64,000 nt of DNA from Bacteroidota bacterium (GCA_022573715.1 JACZTL010000004.1:1-64000); one strand, 5' to 3'; numbered from the stretch's first letter, positions 46,632 through 55,682 are shown. Notes: generated by a model not told the origin, from the sequence alone. Numbers and translations: made by a program.

Positions 46632-48575
46632 TTAGTTAATCAATTTATTTTTTATTTCATCCGTAATATTATCAATAAAATCATTTAGAGACAAAGTTCC
46701 TTTATCGCCTTCTTTATGTTTTCTAACAGAAATATTACCAGCAGTTTGTTCCTTTTCACCAACTATTAACATATATGGAATTTTATTTTTTTCACATTCT
46801 CTAATTTTATAACCAATTTTTTCATTCCTCTCATCAATTTCAGCTCTTAATCCATTTTCTTTTAATGAATTTAGAACTTTTTTTGCATATTCAACATAAT
46901 TTTGAGAAACCGGAATAACAGTTACTTGAACAGGAGTAAGCCAAGTAGGAAAATAACCGGCAAAATGTTCTATGAGTAATCCGATAAATCTTTCCAGTGA
47001 TCCAAACGGTGCCCTATGAATAACAACAGGACGGTGTTTCTTTCCGTCACTTCCAATATACTCCAAATCAAATCTTACGGGCATAACATAATCAATTTGA
47101 ACAGTGCCAAGCTGCCATTTTCTTCCAAGAACATCTTTAACAATAAAATCAATTTTGGGTCCGTAAAAAGCTGCTTCACCTTCTACTATTTTATAATCTA
47201 AATTCATCTTATCGGCAGCAGCTTTAATTTCTTTTTGAGCTTTTTCCCATAATTCGACCTCGCCGCCATATTTTTCATCATTGTTATCTCTGTAAGAAAG
47301 CTCAGTTGTAAAATCGGCAAAACCAACTGCTGAAAAAACTGTCTGAACCAAATCGATTACATTACATATTTCATCCTTTAGCTGGTCCTGACGGACAAAT
47401 ATATGTGAATCATCTACAGCAAATGAACGAGCTCGTGTTAACCCGTTTAATTCACCAGACTGCTCATAACGGTAAACCGTTCCAAATTCAGCGAGACGAA
47501 GAGGCAAATCTCTGTAGCTGCGCATCTTCGAAGAATATATCTGGAAATGATGAGGACAATTCATCGGTCTGAGTAAATACTCTTCTGCACTGTTTTCAAA
47601 TTTTAAAGTAGGAAACTGACTATCTTTGTAATAAGGATAATGACCGCTGGTTTTGTATAATTCTATATTGCCTATATGCGGTGTTATAACAGGTAAGTAT
47701 CCTCTTTTCACTTGTTCTTCACGCAGAAAATTTTCTAATGTTTCTCTTAAAACGGTACCTTTAGGTAACCATAAAGGTAAACCCGCTCCAACTTTTGGAG
47801 TGAAAAAAAATAATTCAAGTTCTTTTCCTAATTTTCTATGATCACGTTTTTTTGCTTCTTCTAACAATGCAAGATGTTCATCTAACATTTTCTTTTTGGG
47901 AAATGAAATCCCGTAAATTCTTTGAAGCTGTTTATTGTGTTCGTCACCTCGCCAGTATGAACCTGAGATATTTAACAACTTTATATATTTAATTTTTCCT
48001 GCGGATGGTAAATGTGGACCTCTGCATAAATCTACAAATTCACCTTCTTTGTACAAGCTAACACTTTCTGAATTTTCATCTATTCCTGATAATATCTCAA
48101 GTTTATATTCATCACCTTTTGCTTTAAAAAATTTAATAGCTTCATCTTTTGAAAGATCTTGTCTTATAAATTGATCGTTACATTTAGCTATTTTTAACAT
48201 TTTATTTTCAATTTTAATGAGATCTTCTTCTGTAATAGGTGAATTTATATCAATGTCATAATAAAAGCCGCCTTCAATAGCAGGACCTACTCCAAATTTA
48301 GCTTCAGGATAAATTTCTTGAACGGCATGAGCCATTAAGTGAGAAGTTGAATGCCAATAAACCTCTTTACCTTCTTCATCTTTAAATGTTAAGAATTGAA
48401 TAGTGGAATCGGTATCCAATTTGCACTGTAAATCTTTTGTTTCTCCGTTAACTTTAACAGCCAAAGCATCATCGGCTAAACGATGTGAAATTGATTCGGC
48501 AATTTTGAAAGCAGTAATTCCTTTTTCAAATTGCTTTACAGAACCGTCTGGAAATGTAATATTTATATTTTCCAT
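46632..48575 (-). CDS. thrS: Threonine--tRNA ligase
   Basis: 647 residues. TGS domain (1-62), editing domain with 'HSTSHLMAHAV' zinc-type His motif, class II core with 'RPMNCPHHFQIY' (zinc-ligand Cys), 'RYEQSGELNGLTRARSF' motif 2 and 'HRAPFGSLERFIGLLIEH' motif 3, then the anticodon domain. Heads the thrS-infC-rpmI-rplT operon. Confidence 0.98.
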   Translation of the reverse strand: MENINITFPDGSVKQFEKGITAFKIAESISHRLADDALAVKVNGETKDLQCKLDTDSTIQFLTFKDEEGKEVYWHSTSHLMAHAVQEIYPEAKFGVGPAIEGGFYYDIDINSPITEEDLIKIENKMLKIAKCNDQFIRQDLSKDEAIKFFKAKGDEYKLEILSGIDENSESVSLYKEGEFVDLCRGPHLPSAGKIKYIKLLNISGSYWRGDEHNKQLQRIYGISFPKKKMLDEHLALLEEAKKRDHRKLGKELELFFFTPKVGAGLPLWLPKGTVLRETLENFLREEQVKRGYLPVITPHIGNIELYKTSGHYPYYKDSQFPTLKFENSAEEYLLRPMNCPHHFQIYSSKMRSYRDLPLRLAEFGTVYRYEQSGELNGLTRARSFAVDDSHIFVRQDQLKDEICNVIDLVQTVFSAVGFADFTTELSYRDNNDEKYGGEVELWEKAQKEIKAAADKMNLDYKIVEGEAAFYGPKIDFIVKDVLGRKWQLGTVQIDYVMPVRFDLEYIGSDGKKHRPVVIHRAPFGSLERFIGLLIEHFAGYFPTWLTPVQVTVIPVSQNYVEYAKKVLNSLKENGLRAEIDERNEKIGYKIRECEKNKIPYMLIVGEKEQTAGNISVRKHKEGDKGTLSLNDFIDNITDEIKNKLIN

Positions 48576-48592
48576 ATTATTTTACTGTTCAT

Positions 48593-48615
48593 AAAAAAAT
48601 CGGAGGCAACTCCGA
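48593..48615 (-). terminator. Terminator after tRNA-Val
   Basis: On the minus strand TCGGAG-ttgc-CTCCGA is followed by seven T. It ends the tRNA transcript just upstream of the thrS start codon. Confidence 0.85.
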
Positions 48616-48627
48616 CTCTAACAACTG

Positions 48628-48701
48628 TGGGCTCTAGAGGAGTCGAACCTCTGACCTTCTGCACGTCAAGCAGACACTCTAACCAACTGAGCTAAGAGCC
48701 C
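48628..48701 (-). tRNA. tRNA-Val (GAC)
   Basis: A 7-bp acceptor stem (GGGCTCT with AGAGCCC), D arm 'AGCTCAGTTGGTTAGAGTG', anticodon stem TCTGC/GCAGA with loop TTGACGT (anticodon GAC) and T arm 'AGAGG-TTCGACT-CCTCT'. CCA is not encoded. Confidence 0.95.
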
Positions 48702-48736
48702 TAGTAAATTTCTATGCCCTTACAATTTTTTTCCAT

Positions 48737-48835
48737 CACTCTAATCAGCTTTCTTCAAGACCTTGTGCTTTGCACTAACTCCGTCTACTCCCGATAAATC
48801 GGGATTCGCCGGACAGGCAACTGAGCTAAGAACCC
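48737..48835 (-). pseudogene. tRNA-like remnant with 71-bp insert
   Basis: On the minus strand GGGTTCTTAGCTCAGTTG (48835-48818) matches the 5' end of the neighbouring tRNA-Val at 17 of 18 bases. A 71-bp stretch with two small hairpins (CCCGAT/ATCGGG and GTGC/GCAC) follows, and then GATTAGAGTG (48746-48737) resumes the D-arm. Anticodon and T arms are missing, so it cannot be functional. It may be a failed tandem duplication with an inserted repeat. Confidence 0.45.
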
Positions 48836-48910
48836 TGGAAATTATAAAAGAACAAGAATAATTAAATGTAATTTTTTCCTTTTACCTTTTTACTTGTTCC
48901 TTGTAATTAG

Positions 48911-48996
48911 TACCGAGGGCCGGACTCGAACCGGCACGGGAAAAAATTCCCACTGGATTTTAAGTCCAGTGCGTCTACCAATTCCGCCACCCCGGC
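48911..48996 (-). tRNA. tRNA-Leu (UAA)
   Basis: 86 nt. 5' GCCGGGG and 3' CCTCGGT form the acceptor stem with two wobble pairs; D arm 'GGCGGAATTGGTAGACGC', anticodon stem CTGGA/TCCAG with loop CTTAAAA (anticodon UAA), a long variable arm typical of tRNA-Leu, and T arm 'GCCGG-TTCGAGT-CCGGC'. Confidence 0.95.
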
Positions 48997-49631
48997 AAGA
49001 AATTAAGTAATTAAAATTTTAAGGAACTCTTTTACTTATTTCGCTTTTTTGTAATAAATTTTAGCTTGTAAATATATAGAAATGTTCTTTGTTTTTCAAG
49101 AATTCACATTTTATAAAAAAATTATTTCTTCAAACTAAGTAGATATTTAGAGTGGAAAGATAAGAACTTTTATGATTTACCGCATTCTGAGATTTGTAGT
49201 TGGAAATGATATGAATCTATTTAATTATGAACAGTAATAATATAAAAAAAAGATTTATCAAAATTGTTTTAAAACAAAAGGTTAAGAATAATGATTTAAT
49301 TTAAAATGATTTTCAAATTTTTGTGACTTAAAATGAAAACATTTATTTCTAAAATTTTCATCAAAAAAAACGACAATATCTATTTTCTATAGTACCATCT
49401 TCATCAAGGAAAACAACATCGATTTGTTTTAATTTGAAATAAAAAAAATTTACCTCCAAAATAATAATAGTATACACTAATTATTATTTTTATATTTTTA
49501 TCGCACTTACTAATTAAATTTTAGAATAATATTTCAGATTTTTAATAAAGAATCATTTATATATTTTATTATTGTTAAAGAAGTTGTAAATTTTGATAAC
49601 TTCATATTGATTATTTTCTTATTTTTATGTT
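48997..49631. other. 635-bp AT-rich gap, no supported gene
   Basis: Poly-A/T-rich DNA between tRNA-Leu and the acidic orphan gene. The only coding-like piece is a 38-codon minus-strand frame at 49361-49477 (GTG start, interior 'QIDVVFLDEDGTIENRY'), too short and unsupported to call. No tRNA, hairpin terminator or promoter consensus is convincing. Confidence 0.4.
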
Positions 49632-50333
49632 ATGGCAGCATATCAAAGTGAAATACTACTTACTTTAGTTAAATTAAGATATTTTCTGATCAGCCTTATT
49701 GAAAGTCCGGAGGAGTGTTACGATAATTTTAATATTTCAGAAGAATTTTTTGAAAGAAGAAATATTATAAATGGAAATGAACTATTAGAAAAGCTGCAGG
49801 ATAATGGTATTAATAATGACTGTGATATAGCGTTCAACAAAGACATCCACAACATATTTAAAATAGTATCTCAGGATTTTTCATCCAATCCCGATCTCAA
49901 ATCTATGCTGGAAGAATTTGAGATTGAGGTAAATGAGGCTCTTATAAAAGAGGACAACATTTCAAAATTTAGAAGAGAAAGAGAAGAAAAATTAAATGAA
50001 ATAATTAACATACTTTTTAAGCTTGCTAAAGAGTGGTCTATGCACCACGAGATTGAAGACTCAATAGACGATTTTAATGCTTTAGATGATGTTGAACTTT
50101 TAAGACCTGATGAAGAAAAACAACTAGATGTCCTTGGAGATAATTCAGTTTATTCATTTGATATAATATCAAAACAAACTGAAAAATATATAGAATTGCT
50201 CTCTGATTATTATTTTAAATATGGAGGTGATTTAATATTAGCCGGTTTCGTTAATGATATCTCAAAGTTAAAATCGGTAGTTGCTAAGAAATATTCCAAT
50301 CTATCTAAAGAAAACGGTATAGATATAGATTAA
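49632..50333 (+). CDS. Acidic helical protein of unknown function
   Basis: 233 residues, no signal peptide or membrane segment, very rich in Asp/Glu/Asn/Ile, predicted mostly helical. A charged stretch 'SKFRREREEKLNEIINILFKLAKEW' sits near the middle. I do not recognise a family. It stands alone after a 635-bp gap and is unusually AT-rich, which could reflect recent acquisition or rapid evolution. It opens with ATG-GCA and has no clear Shine-Dalgarno, as with many genes here. Confidence 0.75.
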   Translation: MAAYQSEILLTLVKLRYFLISLIESPEECYDNFNISEEFFERRNIINGNELLEKLQDNGINNDCDIAFNKDIHNIFKIVSQDFSSNPDLKSMLEEFEIEVNEALIKEDNISKFRREREEKLNEIINILFKLAKEWSMHHEIEDSIDDFNALDDVELLRPDEEKQLDVLGDNSVYSFDIISKQTEKYIELLSDYYFKYGGDLILAGFVNDISKLKSVVAKKYSNLSKENGIDID

Positions 50334-50482
50334 AATTTTGACTTAAATTACCCTCTCTTTTTACTTTCCCTCTTATTTTTTTTACAAATTTTATTAATTA
50401 CTTTGTCGGCAAAAAAAATCCCAATCCCCCGGAATGTTTAAGATCTCTACAAACTTGTTTCTTTTCTTTTAGATAATAATAA

Positions 50483-51214
50483 TTACCTGATAACAAAAGC
50501 AGCATTGACAACAGCAGTTATTTTTTTCTTTATAGTGCTTAAATCATTTATACCATAGTCAGATACTTGTGTGGACAATAACGGAGTTATTTGAAGAACT
50601 CCCATACGTGCATCGCGTAAGGGGCCCAATTCCCTATCTGTAGCATCTGCTATTTTTTCAGCTCTGATCATAGCATTTCTTGCAGCTAAGGCCTGTACTT
50701 CAACTTTAAGATCCGCAATTTTAGTATAAAAATATTGAGGCATATCAATTTTAAAATTTACCCCCTTATTTATAAGCGATGCTATTTCTAAAGATATTTC
50801 TTTAATTTTATTTACATCACTTGAAGATATCCCGAGTCTTTGACTATAATTATAACTTGAGATAATACCAGTGGAATAACCGTTAGCATTTAGTTTATAA
50901 TTTGGATAATTGTTGATTGGTGAAAATGCTATTTTGTCTTTTGGGAATCCTTTTGACTCTAAGTATTTAAGCAATATTGGCATTTCATTATTTAATTTTT
51001 GATATGCCTGTGAAGCACTGAAAGCTTTTGCAGTAAGTGTCCCATTCAGAATGCCCAAATCAGAAGTAATCTCCATTTTAGCAGAACCTGTTACTCTTAT
51101 TATTTGATTAGTATTATAATTTGACCTCCAAGCACTTACTATAAGTATAACAGAAATAATTAAACTAATTCCAATAATTGATGCTGATAAGATTGTTTGA
51201 TTTTTAACTTCCAT
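50483..51214 (-). CDS. SIMPL domain-containing protein
   Basis: 243 residues. One N-terminal membrane segment (about 8-27) and a SIMPL (DUF541) domain with the opening 'IIRVTGSAKMEITSDLGILNGTLTA' and end 'VVNAAFVIR'. These periplasmic proteins have unclear function (BP26-like in some species). I start at ATG 51214: AAGAGGT lies just upstream, while the in-frame ATG at 51232 has none. Confidence 0.88.
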   Translation of the reverse strand: MEVKNQTILSASIIGISLIISVILIVSAWRSNYNTNQIIRVTGSAKMEITSDLGILNGTLTAKAFSASQAYQKLNNEMPILLKYLESKGFPKDKIAFSPINNYPNYKLNANGYSTGIISSYNYSQRLGISSSDVNKIKEISLEIASLINKGVNFKIDMPQYFYTKIADLKVEVQALAARNAMIRAEKIADATDRELGPLRDARMGVLQITPLLSTQVSDYGINDLSTIKKKITAVVNAAFVIR

Positions 51215-51285
51215 AATTACCTCTTTATGCATTTAATTTATTTTTAACATAATTAAAAAACTTGCAGTACACAATAAAATTTAAA

Positions 51286-51402
51286 TTATTCCGACTTTGT
51301 TTCTTTTTTTCCTTCTTGAAGATTATCGTAAAACTGCTGAGTTGGACAAGCAAAGTCTATATTATTATGTTTCGAAAATTCATTCAGAATTATTTTTGTC
51401 AT
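51286..51402 (-). pseudogene. Possible 3' remnant of a mechanosensitive-channel (MscS-type) gene
   Basis: A 38-codon frame: 'ILNEFSKHNNIDFACPTQQFY...KKETKSE'. The segment resembles the C-terminal beta strand of MscS-family channels, which usually ends near 'F..hnIeFafPtqt.y'. No upstream MscS coding sequence is present, so it would be a leftover. Short length makes chance similarity possible. Confidence 0.3.
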
Positions 51403-51420
51403 AATAGAAGATTAGAGATA

Positions 51421-52800
51421 TTATCTTACTTTTCTGGAGTAACTTTGAGCCTCACTTAAACTATTAAAATAACCAATTCTTACCCTATAATAAGTCCTTC
51501 TGAATTTAGAAATATAAGCTTTCTGTACAAAGGCATTATGTCCTTTTGTTAGTAGAGACCTTGCAATTCTTTCAGCTTTTGGTCGAGTTCTCCAAGAAGA
51601 ATGCTGAATTACATAAGAATTGCCGTCAGTCCAAATTCTACCTCTAACATTCCTTTCAGAATTTGGATTATAATTTCCGAAAATAGTGGAAGCTATTGTT
51701 TTAGGTATATAAGTTCTTGTCTCCTTTTTAACAGGAAATGTAATTTTAGTTTTAGGCATTATCGGTGTTATAGGTGCAAATCCTTTCGGACATCCATTTT
51801 CGTCAACTTTAATGCCTTCAGGTGTACCGATGCATTTATCTTTATAATCAGGCACACCATCCCCGTCTCTGTCAATCGGACAACCGAACATGTTCACAGA
51901 CACATCGTTTGGCGTATCAGCACATTGATCTCTGAAGTCAGGAACACCGTCTCCGTCAGTATCAGCAGGGCATCCGTTTTCATCTACAAAAACACCTTTC
52001 TTTGTGTTGGGGCATTTATCTTCTATATCCGGGATACCATCTCCGTCGGCATCAATCGGGCAGCCGTCAACAGTGACTTTTGTGCCGGGAGGTGTTCCGG
52101 GACATTTATCTTGATCATCAGGCACTCCGTCTCCATCTTTATCACTTACACCGCCTCTGCCTCGACCGGAAAATGCAAATGAAAATCCAATACTTGCCGT
52201 TAGAACAGCATCATTTTTAGATCCGTTTCTTACAAAACCATCAAATAAATCATTTTTCCCCAAATGTATTCCCGCATTAAAATTTAAACTCAAGTTCTTT
52301 ACAATAAAATAATCTATCCCTGCTCTGAAATTGAATGTAAACTCTGAAAGATCGCCAGGATTTACTAATGAATTTGGAAGTTTTAAACCGTTGTCATCTT
52401 TAGGAACGTACCAAAATTTTCCGGCTCCCGCAAATAAATAAGGCGTAAAATGTTCTGACATAAAGTAACTGTATATTATTCCGCCACTTAAATAAGAAAT
52501 AGATGTATTAAATTTGTTTGGTATTATTACACCGTCCTTACCTCCAATTTTTCCTTCACCGCCAAAAAATTGTAAACCGATAGTATGTTTAGAATTAAGA
52601 TCAAAAAAATATCCTAACCCCCCTTCACCTAAAAGTTTTGGTTGAGGTGTTCCATAATCAGAAAGAGGAATAGCTCCACCGCCGGCTAATGATAAAACTA
52701 CTTTACCAGAAAAAGGATGCTTAAGTTTTTGAATGGATTGGGGATAGATTATGGCTGTTAGAAAAATTGTAAGAATTACAGTGATAAATTTTTTAATCAT
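51421..52800 (-). CDS. Outer-membrane barrel with TSP3 repeats and C-terminal SPOR domain
   Basis: 459 residues: signal peptide, eight-strand-type OM barrel (about 25-210), four thrombospondin type-3 calcium repeats (about 217-345, 'DKDGDGVPDDQDKC', 'DADGDGIPDIEDKC', 'DTDGDGVPDFRDQC', 'DRDGDGVPDYKDKC'), and a C-terminal SPOR domain (about 385-459, 'YVIQHSSWRTRPKAERIARSL', 'YYRVRIGYF'). Usually this barrel-TSP3 layout ends in an OmpA peptidoglycan-binding domain; here SPOR replaces it. It should link the outer membrane to peptidoglycan, perhaps at septa. Confidence 0.85.
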   Translation of the reverse strand: MIKKFITVILTIFLTAIIYPQSIQKLKHPFSGKVVLSLAGGGAIPLSDYGTPQPKLLGEGGLGYFFDLNSKHTIGLQFFGGEGKIGGKDGVIIPNKFNTSISYLSGGIIYSYFMSEHFTPYLFAGAGKFWYVPKDDNGLKLPNSLVNPGDLSEFTFNFRAGIDYFIVKNLSLNFNAGIHLGKNDLFDGFVRNGSKNDAVLTASIGFSFAFSGRGRGGVSDKDGDGVPDDQDKCPGTPPGTKVTVDGCPIDADGDGIPDIEDKCPNTKKGVFVDENGCPADTDGDGVPDFRDQCADTPNDVSVNMFGCPIDRDGDGVPDYKDKCIGTPEGIKVDENGCPKGFAPITPIMPKTKITFPVKKETRTYIPKTIASTIFGNYNPNSERNVRGRIWTDGNSYVIQHSSWRTRPKAERIARSLLTKGHNAFVQKAYISKFRRTYYRVRIGYFNSLSEAQSYSRKVR

Positions 52801-53042
52801 TGTTTTTGGAAATATTTTTGTAAGGTCAGTATTTTTCCATAAAGTTTTACCTTCACTTAAATAAGATAAACTCTCTCACTAAAATTTATCTTAAATATAT
52901 TATAACAATACTTTTCTACTTTTCAAATAGAATATAATTATTTTTTAAAATTTATATGTAATTGGTTAATTAAATTTATAAACGGCATTGATTATAAATA
53001 TAAAATAAGCAAATTTTAATTATTAAAAAAAAAGAGAACTAA

Positions 53043-53967
53043 ATGAATATTCTTGAAGTAAAAAATCTCTATAAATCTTTTGATACAATTAAAGCGGTCG
53101 ATGATGTATCGTTTAATATAAAGCAGGGTTCGGTATTCGGACTCATAGGTAGAAACGGCGCCGGAAAAACTACTACCCTAAGAATGATGATGAACATATA
53201 CACCCCAGATAGCGGAGAAATTCTTCTTAACGGTAAACATATCGACAATGAGTTTAAGAAAAAAGTTGGATATCTGCCTGAAGAAAGAGGACTTTATAAA
53301 AAAATGACTGTAATGGACACTCTTCTTTTCTTTGCCGATGTTAAAGGTAAAAAAGGAACCAATATAAAAAAAAGAGCGAACGAGTTTTTAGAAAAGTTTG
53401 ATCTTGCTGATAGAAAGACAACAAAAATACAGGACCTTTCTAAAGGAAATCAACAAAAAATACAATTTATTATTACAATATTACACGACCCTGAATTTTT
53501 GGTTTTGGATGAACCTTTTACAGGACTTGATCCCATAAATACAGACCTACTCAGGCAAATAATAATTGATCTGAGAGAATAAAGGTAAAGTAATAATTTT
53601 TTCCACTCATTTAATGGACTTTGCCGAAAAGATGTGTGATTATATAACCATGATAGATCAAGGTAAAATTATTCTTGACGGCAATTTAAGTGAGATAAAA
53701 GCACAATACGCTAAGAGAAATGTTACTTTAAATTATGAAGGCGACATATCATTCCTTAAGAACAATCCAATTGTTGAAAGCATAGATGATTTCGGTAACA
53801 CGACCGGAATAAGATTAAAATCTGCATCAGATATTCAAGAACTGCTAAAATTATTGGTGAACAATAATGTTACCGTTAAAAAATTTAATGCAAATGATAT
53901 TTCTCTTCACGAAATATTTGTTCTGCTTGCAGGAAACAGCGAAGTAAAGGAGGGAGAAAATGTTTAA
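53043..53967 (+). pseudogene. ABC exporter ATPase, split by a +1 frameshift
   Basis: Two frames, 53043-53582 and 53614-53967, make one ATPase. The first has Walker A GRNGAGKT (36-43), signature 'DLSKGNQQKIQ' and Walker B 'LVLDEPFTGLDP'; the second has the H-loop 'FSTHLMDF' and a DUF4162 tail ('GKIILDGNLSEIKAQYA'). At 53579 the frame reads LRE-stop; removing one T (GAA-T-AAA) gives continuous LREKGKVIIFSTHLM. It is NatA-like and was paired with the permease gene that overlaps it. Without its H-loop the first part should be inactive. Cause may be mutation, sequencing error or recoding. Confidence 0.85.
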
Positions 53968-55228
53968 TCAAAGAATGCTATCTATATTAAAAAGAGAACT
54001 GAGAGATAAAATTTTAAGCAAAACATTTATCATTATGACTCTTTTGGTTCCTTTGTTTATGATTGTAATTTTAGCTTTACCCACATTTTTAATGACGATG
54101 GATAAAAATGATAATTTTAATATTACTGTTATTGTAGAGGACAACACATTAACGGATAATTTAAAAACTGAATTATGGAAATTAAAATCAGTTAGAGAAG
54201 GTAAATCCAGAATTAAATTTTTAGTTAAAGATGAAAAAGGTGTAAAAGAATTTTTAAAAGAAAATAAACAAAAGATTTTGGATGAAAAAATAACGGGTAT
54301 TATTTATTTACCAAAAAAATCGGCATCTGATAAAAAATTAAAATTCTATTCAAAAAATCCGAACAATAAAAATTTGTTTAAACGTTTGAGAAACTCTTTC
54401 AATCAAGTTCTGACCAACAATTATTTTTCAGGTAAAAATCTTTCCGAAGGCGATATTAAATATGCAAGGACAAGAGTATTCTTCGATACTTTCAGAATAT
54501 CAAAAGATGCGTTCATAAAAGCCGAAAGTAAAGGTAACAGGATAATATCATTCCTTCTTACATTTATGCTTTATTTTAGTCTGATTTTTATGGGTACTAT
54601 GGTAATGCGTTCAGTTGTAGAAGAAAAGAACAGTAAAATAGTAGAAGTTCTTCTTTCCTCTGTAAGCAGCAAAGAACTTATGACTGGCAAGATTCTTGGG
54701 GCGGCAATAACAGGGTTATTACAGATGACTATTTGGATGACACCTTTAATTCTTTTAATTTCAACTTCAATTTTTGTACTACCGGAAGCATTTGCGATAC
54801 AAATAGATATATCGTTAATTTTATATTTCTTATTTAACTTCTTAGTCGGTTTAATAACCTTTCTTGGTTTATTCGCTACTGTCGGTTCTATTTTCGATAA
54901 CGACCAGGATGCCCAGTCAGGCATTTGGCCTATTATGATTCTGATTATGATACCATTCTTTATTGCAATTGCAATTCAGGATAACCCGAATAACTCTGTT
55001 GGCTACATTGCATCAATGTTTCCCTTTGCATCCATAATTGTTATGCCGGCAAAAATGACTCTAATAGATGTCCCATTATGGCAAATTTTATTATCTGCGG
55101 CTGTAAATTTAGGCACAATGTTCGGCATATTTATTCTTGCAGGTAAGGTTTACAGGATTGGCATATTATCGACTGGTAAAAAGCCAAAATGGTCCGAAGT
55201 AATAAAATGGTTAAAATATAAATACTAA
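53960..55228 (+). CDS. ABC-2 type permease (NatB-like)
   Basis: 422 residues: one N-terminal helix (about 20-42), a large extracytoplasmic domain (about 45-190), then six membrane helices, including the conserved 'VVEEKNSKIVEVLLSSVSSKELMTGKILG' coupling region. NatA-NatB type exporters move Na+ or drugs, though the substrate is not certain here. It starts 7 bp inside the ATPase gene's end with AAGGAGGG before the ATG. Confidence 0.9.
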   Translation: MFNQRMLSILKRELRDKILSKTFIIMTLLVPLFMIVILALPTFLMTMDKNDNFNITVIVEDNTLTDNLKTELWKLKSVREGKSRIKFLVKDEKGVKEFLKENKQKILDEKITGIIYLPKKSASDKKLKFYSKNPNNKNLFKRLRNSFNQVLTNNYFSGKNLSEGDIKYARTRVFFDTFRISKDAFIKAESKGNRIISFLLTFMLYFSLIFMGTMVMRSVVEEKNSKIVEVLLSSVSSKELMTGKILGAAITGLLQMTIWMTPLILLISTSIFVLPEAFAIQIDISLILYFLFNFLVGLITFLGLFATVGSIFDNDQDAQSGIWPIMILIMIPFFIAIAIQDNPNNSVGYIASMFPFASIIVMPAKMTLIDVPLWQILLSAAVNLGTMFGIFILAGKVYRIGILSTGKKPKWSEVIKWLKYKY

Positions 55229-55343
55229 AATTGAATACATTAGAATGATTATTAGCATCTACTCGATGATTTTAACCTCTTGTCGATTATATCAGTACGC
55301 TTGACGAAAAACACATTGTTTTAATGGTATTATTAAATACATT

Positions 55344-55411
55344 CTCATTGAAAAATTCTTTTCTGATGACAATATTGATGAAAAGAAGTTTATAACTATT
55401 TTTTCAATGAG
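55344..55411 (+). promoter_or_regulatory. Strong inverted repeat in the leader of the small membrane genes
   Basis: CTCATTGAAAAA (55344-55355) is the exact complement of TTTTTCAATGAG (55400-55411), and inside it TTCTTTTC (55356-55363) pairs with GAAAAGAA (55380-55387). The right arm runs into GAGGG (55409-55413), the Shine-Dalgarno of the ORF at 55419, so folding would mask the ribosome site. It could be an RNA switch or temperature sensor, or a former terminator of the ABC operon; I cannot tell which. Confidence 0.5.
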
Positions 55412-55418
55412 GGATTAA

Positions 55419-55544
55419 ATGACTTTGATGTCAATTGTGTTAACAACACTGATGGTTTTGTTCGGGGGCTTTATACTGTTTTTTATGTTTAGCTTTATCT
55501 TTTATAAATTAAAAGATAGATCAGGTTATAAAGTAAAACGTTAA
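55419..55544 (+). CDS. Small single-pass membrane protein A (41 aa)
   Basis: ATG-ACT-TTG-ATG to TAA: one hydrophobic helix (about 5-30) and a basic tail 'YKLKDRSGYKVKR'. GAGGG lies 5 nt upstream. The layout (short N-terminus, helix, Tyr and Lys/Arg tail) matches the next ORF, so the two look like diverged duplicates. Too short for ordinary gene callers. Topology: N-out, C-in by the positive-inside rule. Function unknown. Confidence 0.6.
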   Translation: MTLMSIVLTTLMVLFGGFILFFMFSFIFYKLKDRSGYKVKR

Positions 55545-55559
55545 CAAAGAATTTTAAAA

Positions 55560-55682
55560 ATGAATATTTATCCTACATTATTAATTTTTATAGGTATACT
55601 TTTCCTAATAGGAATTGGAGTGATGTTTATATCTTATATCTCCTATAGAATTAAAAAGCAAAAAAAATATAGAGGAATTTAA
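55560..55682 (+). CDS. Small single-pass membrane protein B (40 aa)
   Basis: ATG-AAT-ATT-TAT to TAA: helix 'LLIFIGILFLIGIGVMFI' then tail 'SYRIKKQKKYRGI'. It starts 15 bp after protein A stops and shares its plan, with a Tyr-Lys/Arg-rich C-terminus. Possibly they work as a pair with the M1 peptidase or the ABC exporter beside them, which is only a guess from position. Confidence 0.58.
   Translation: MNIYPTLLIFIGILFLIGIGVMFISYISYRIKKQKKYRGI

Noticed and set aside
49361-49477. 38-codon minus-strand frame with 'QIDVVFLDEDGTI'
   Set aside because: Protein-like to the eye, but short, starts at GTG without a Shine-Dalgarno and matches nothing I recognise. Kept only as a note.
51262-51459. Plus-strand 65-codon hydrophobic frame
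   Set aside because: It lies opposite the minus-strand gene tail and the MscS-like fragment, has no recognisable family and no Shine-Dalgarno. Composition reflects the AT-rich gap.
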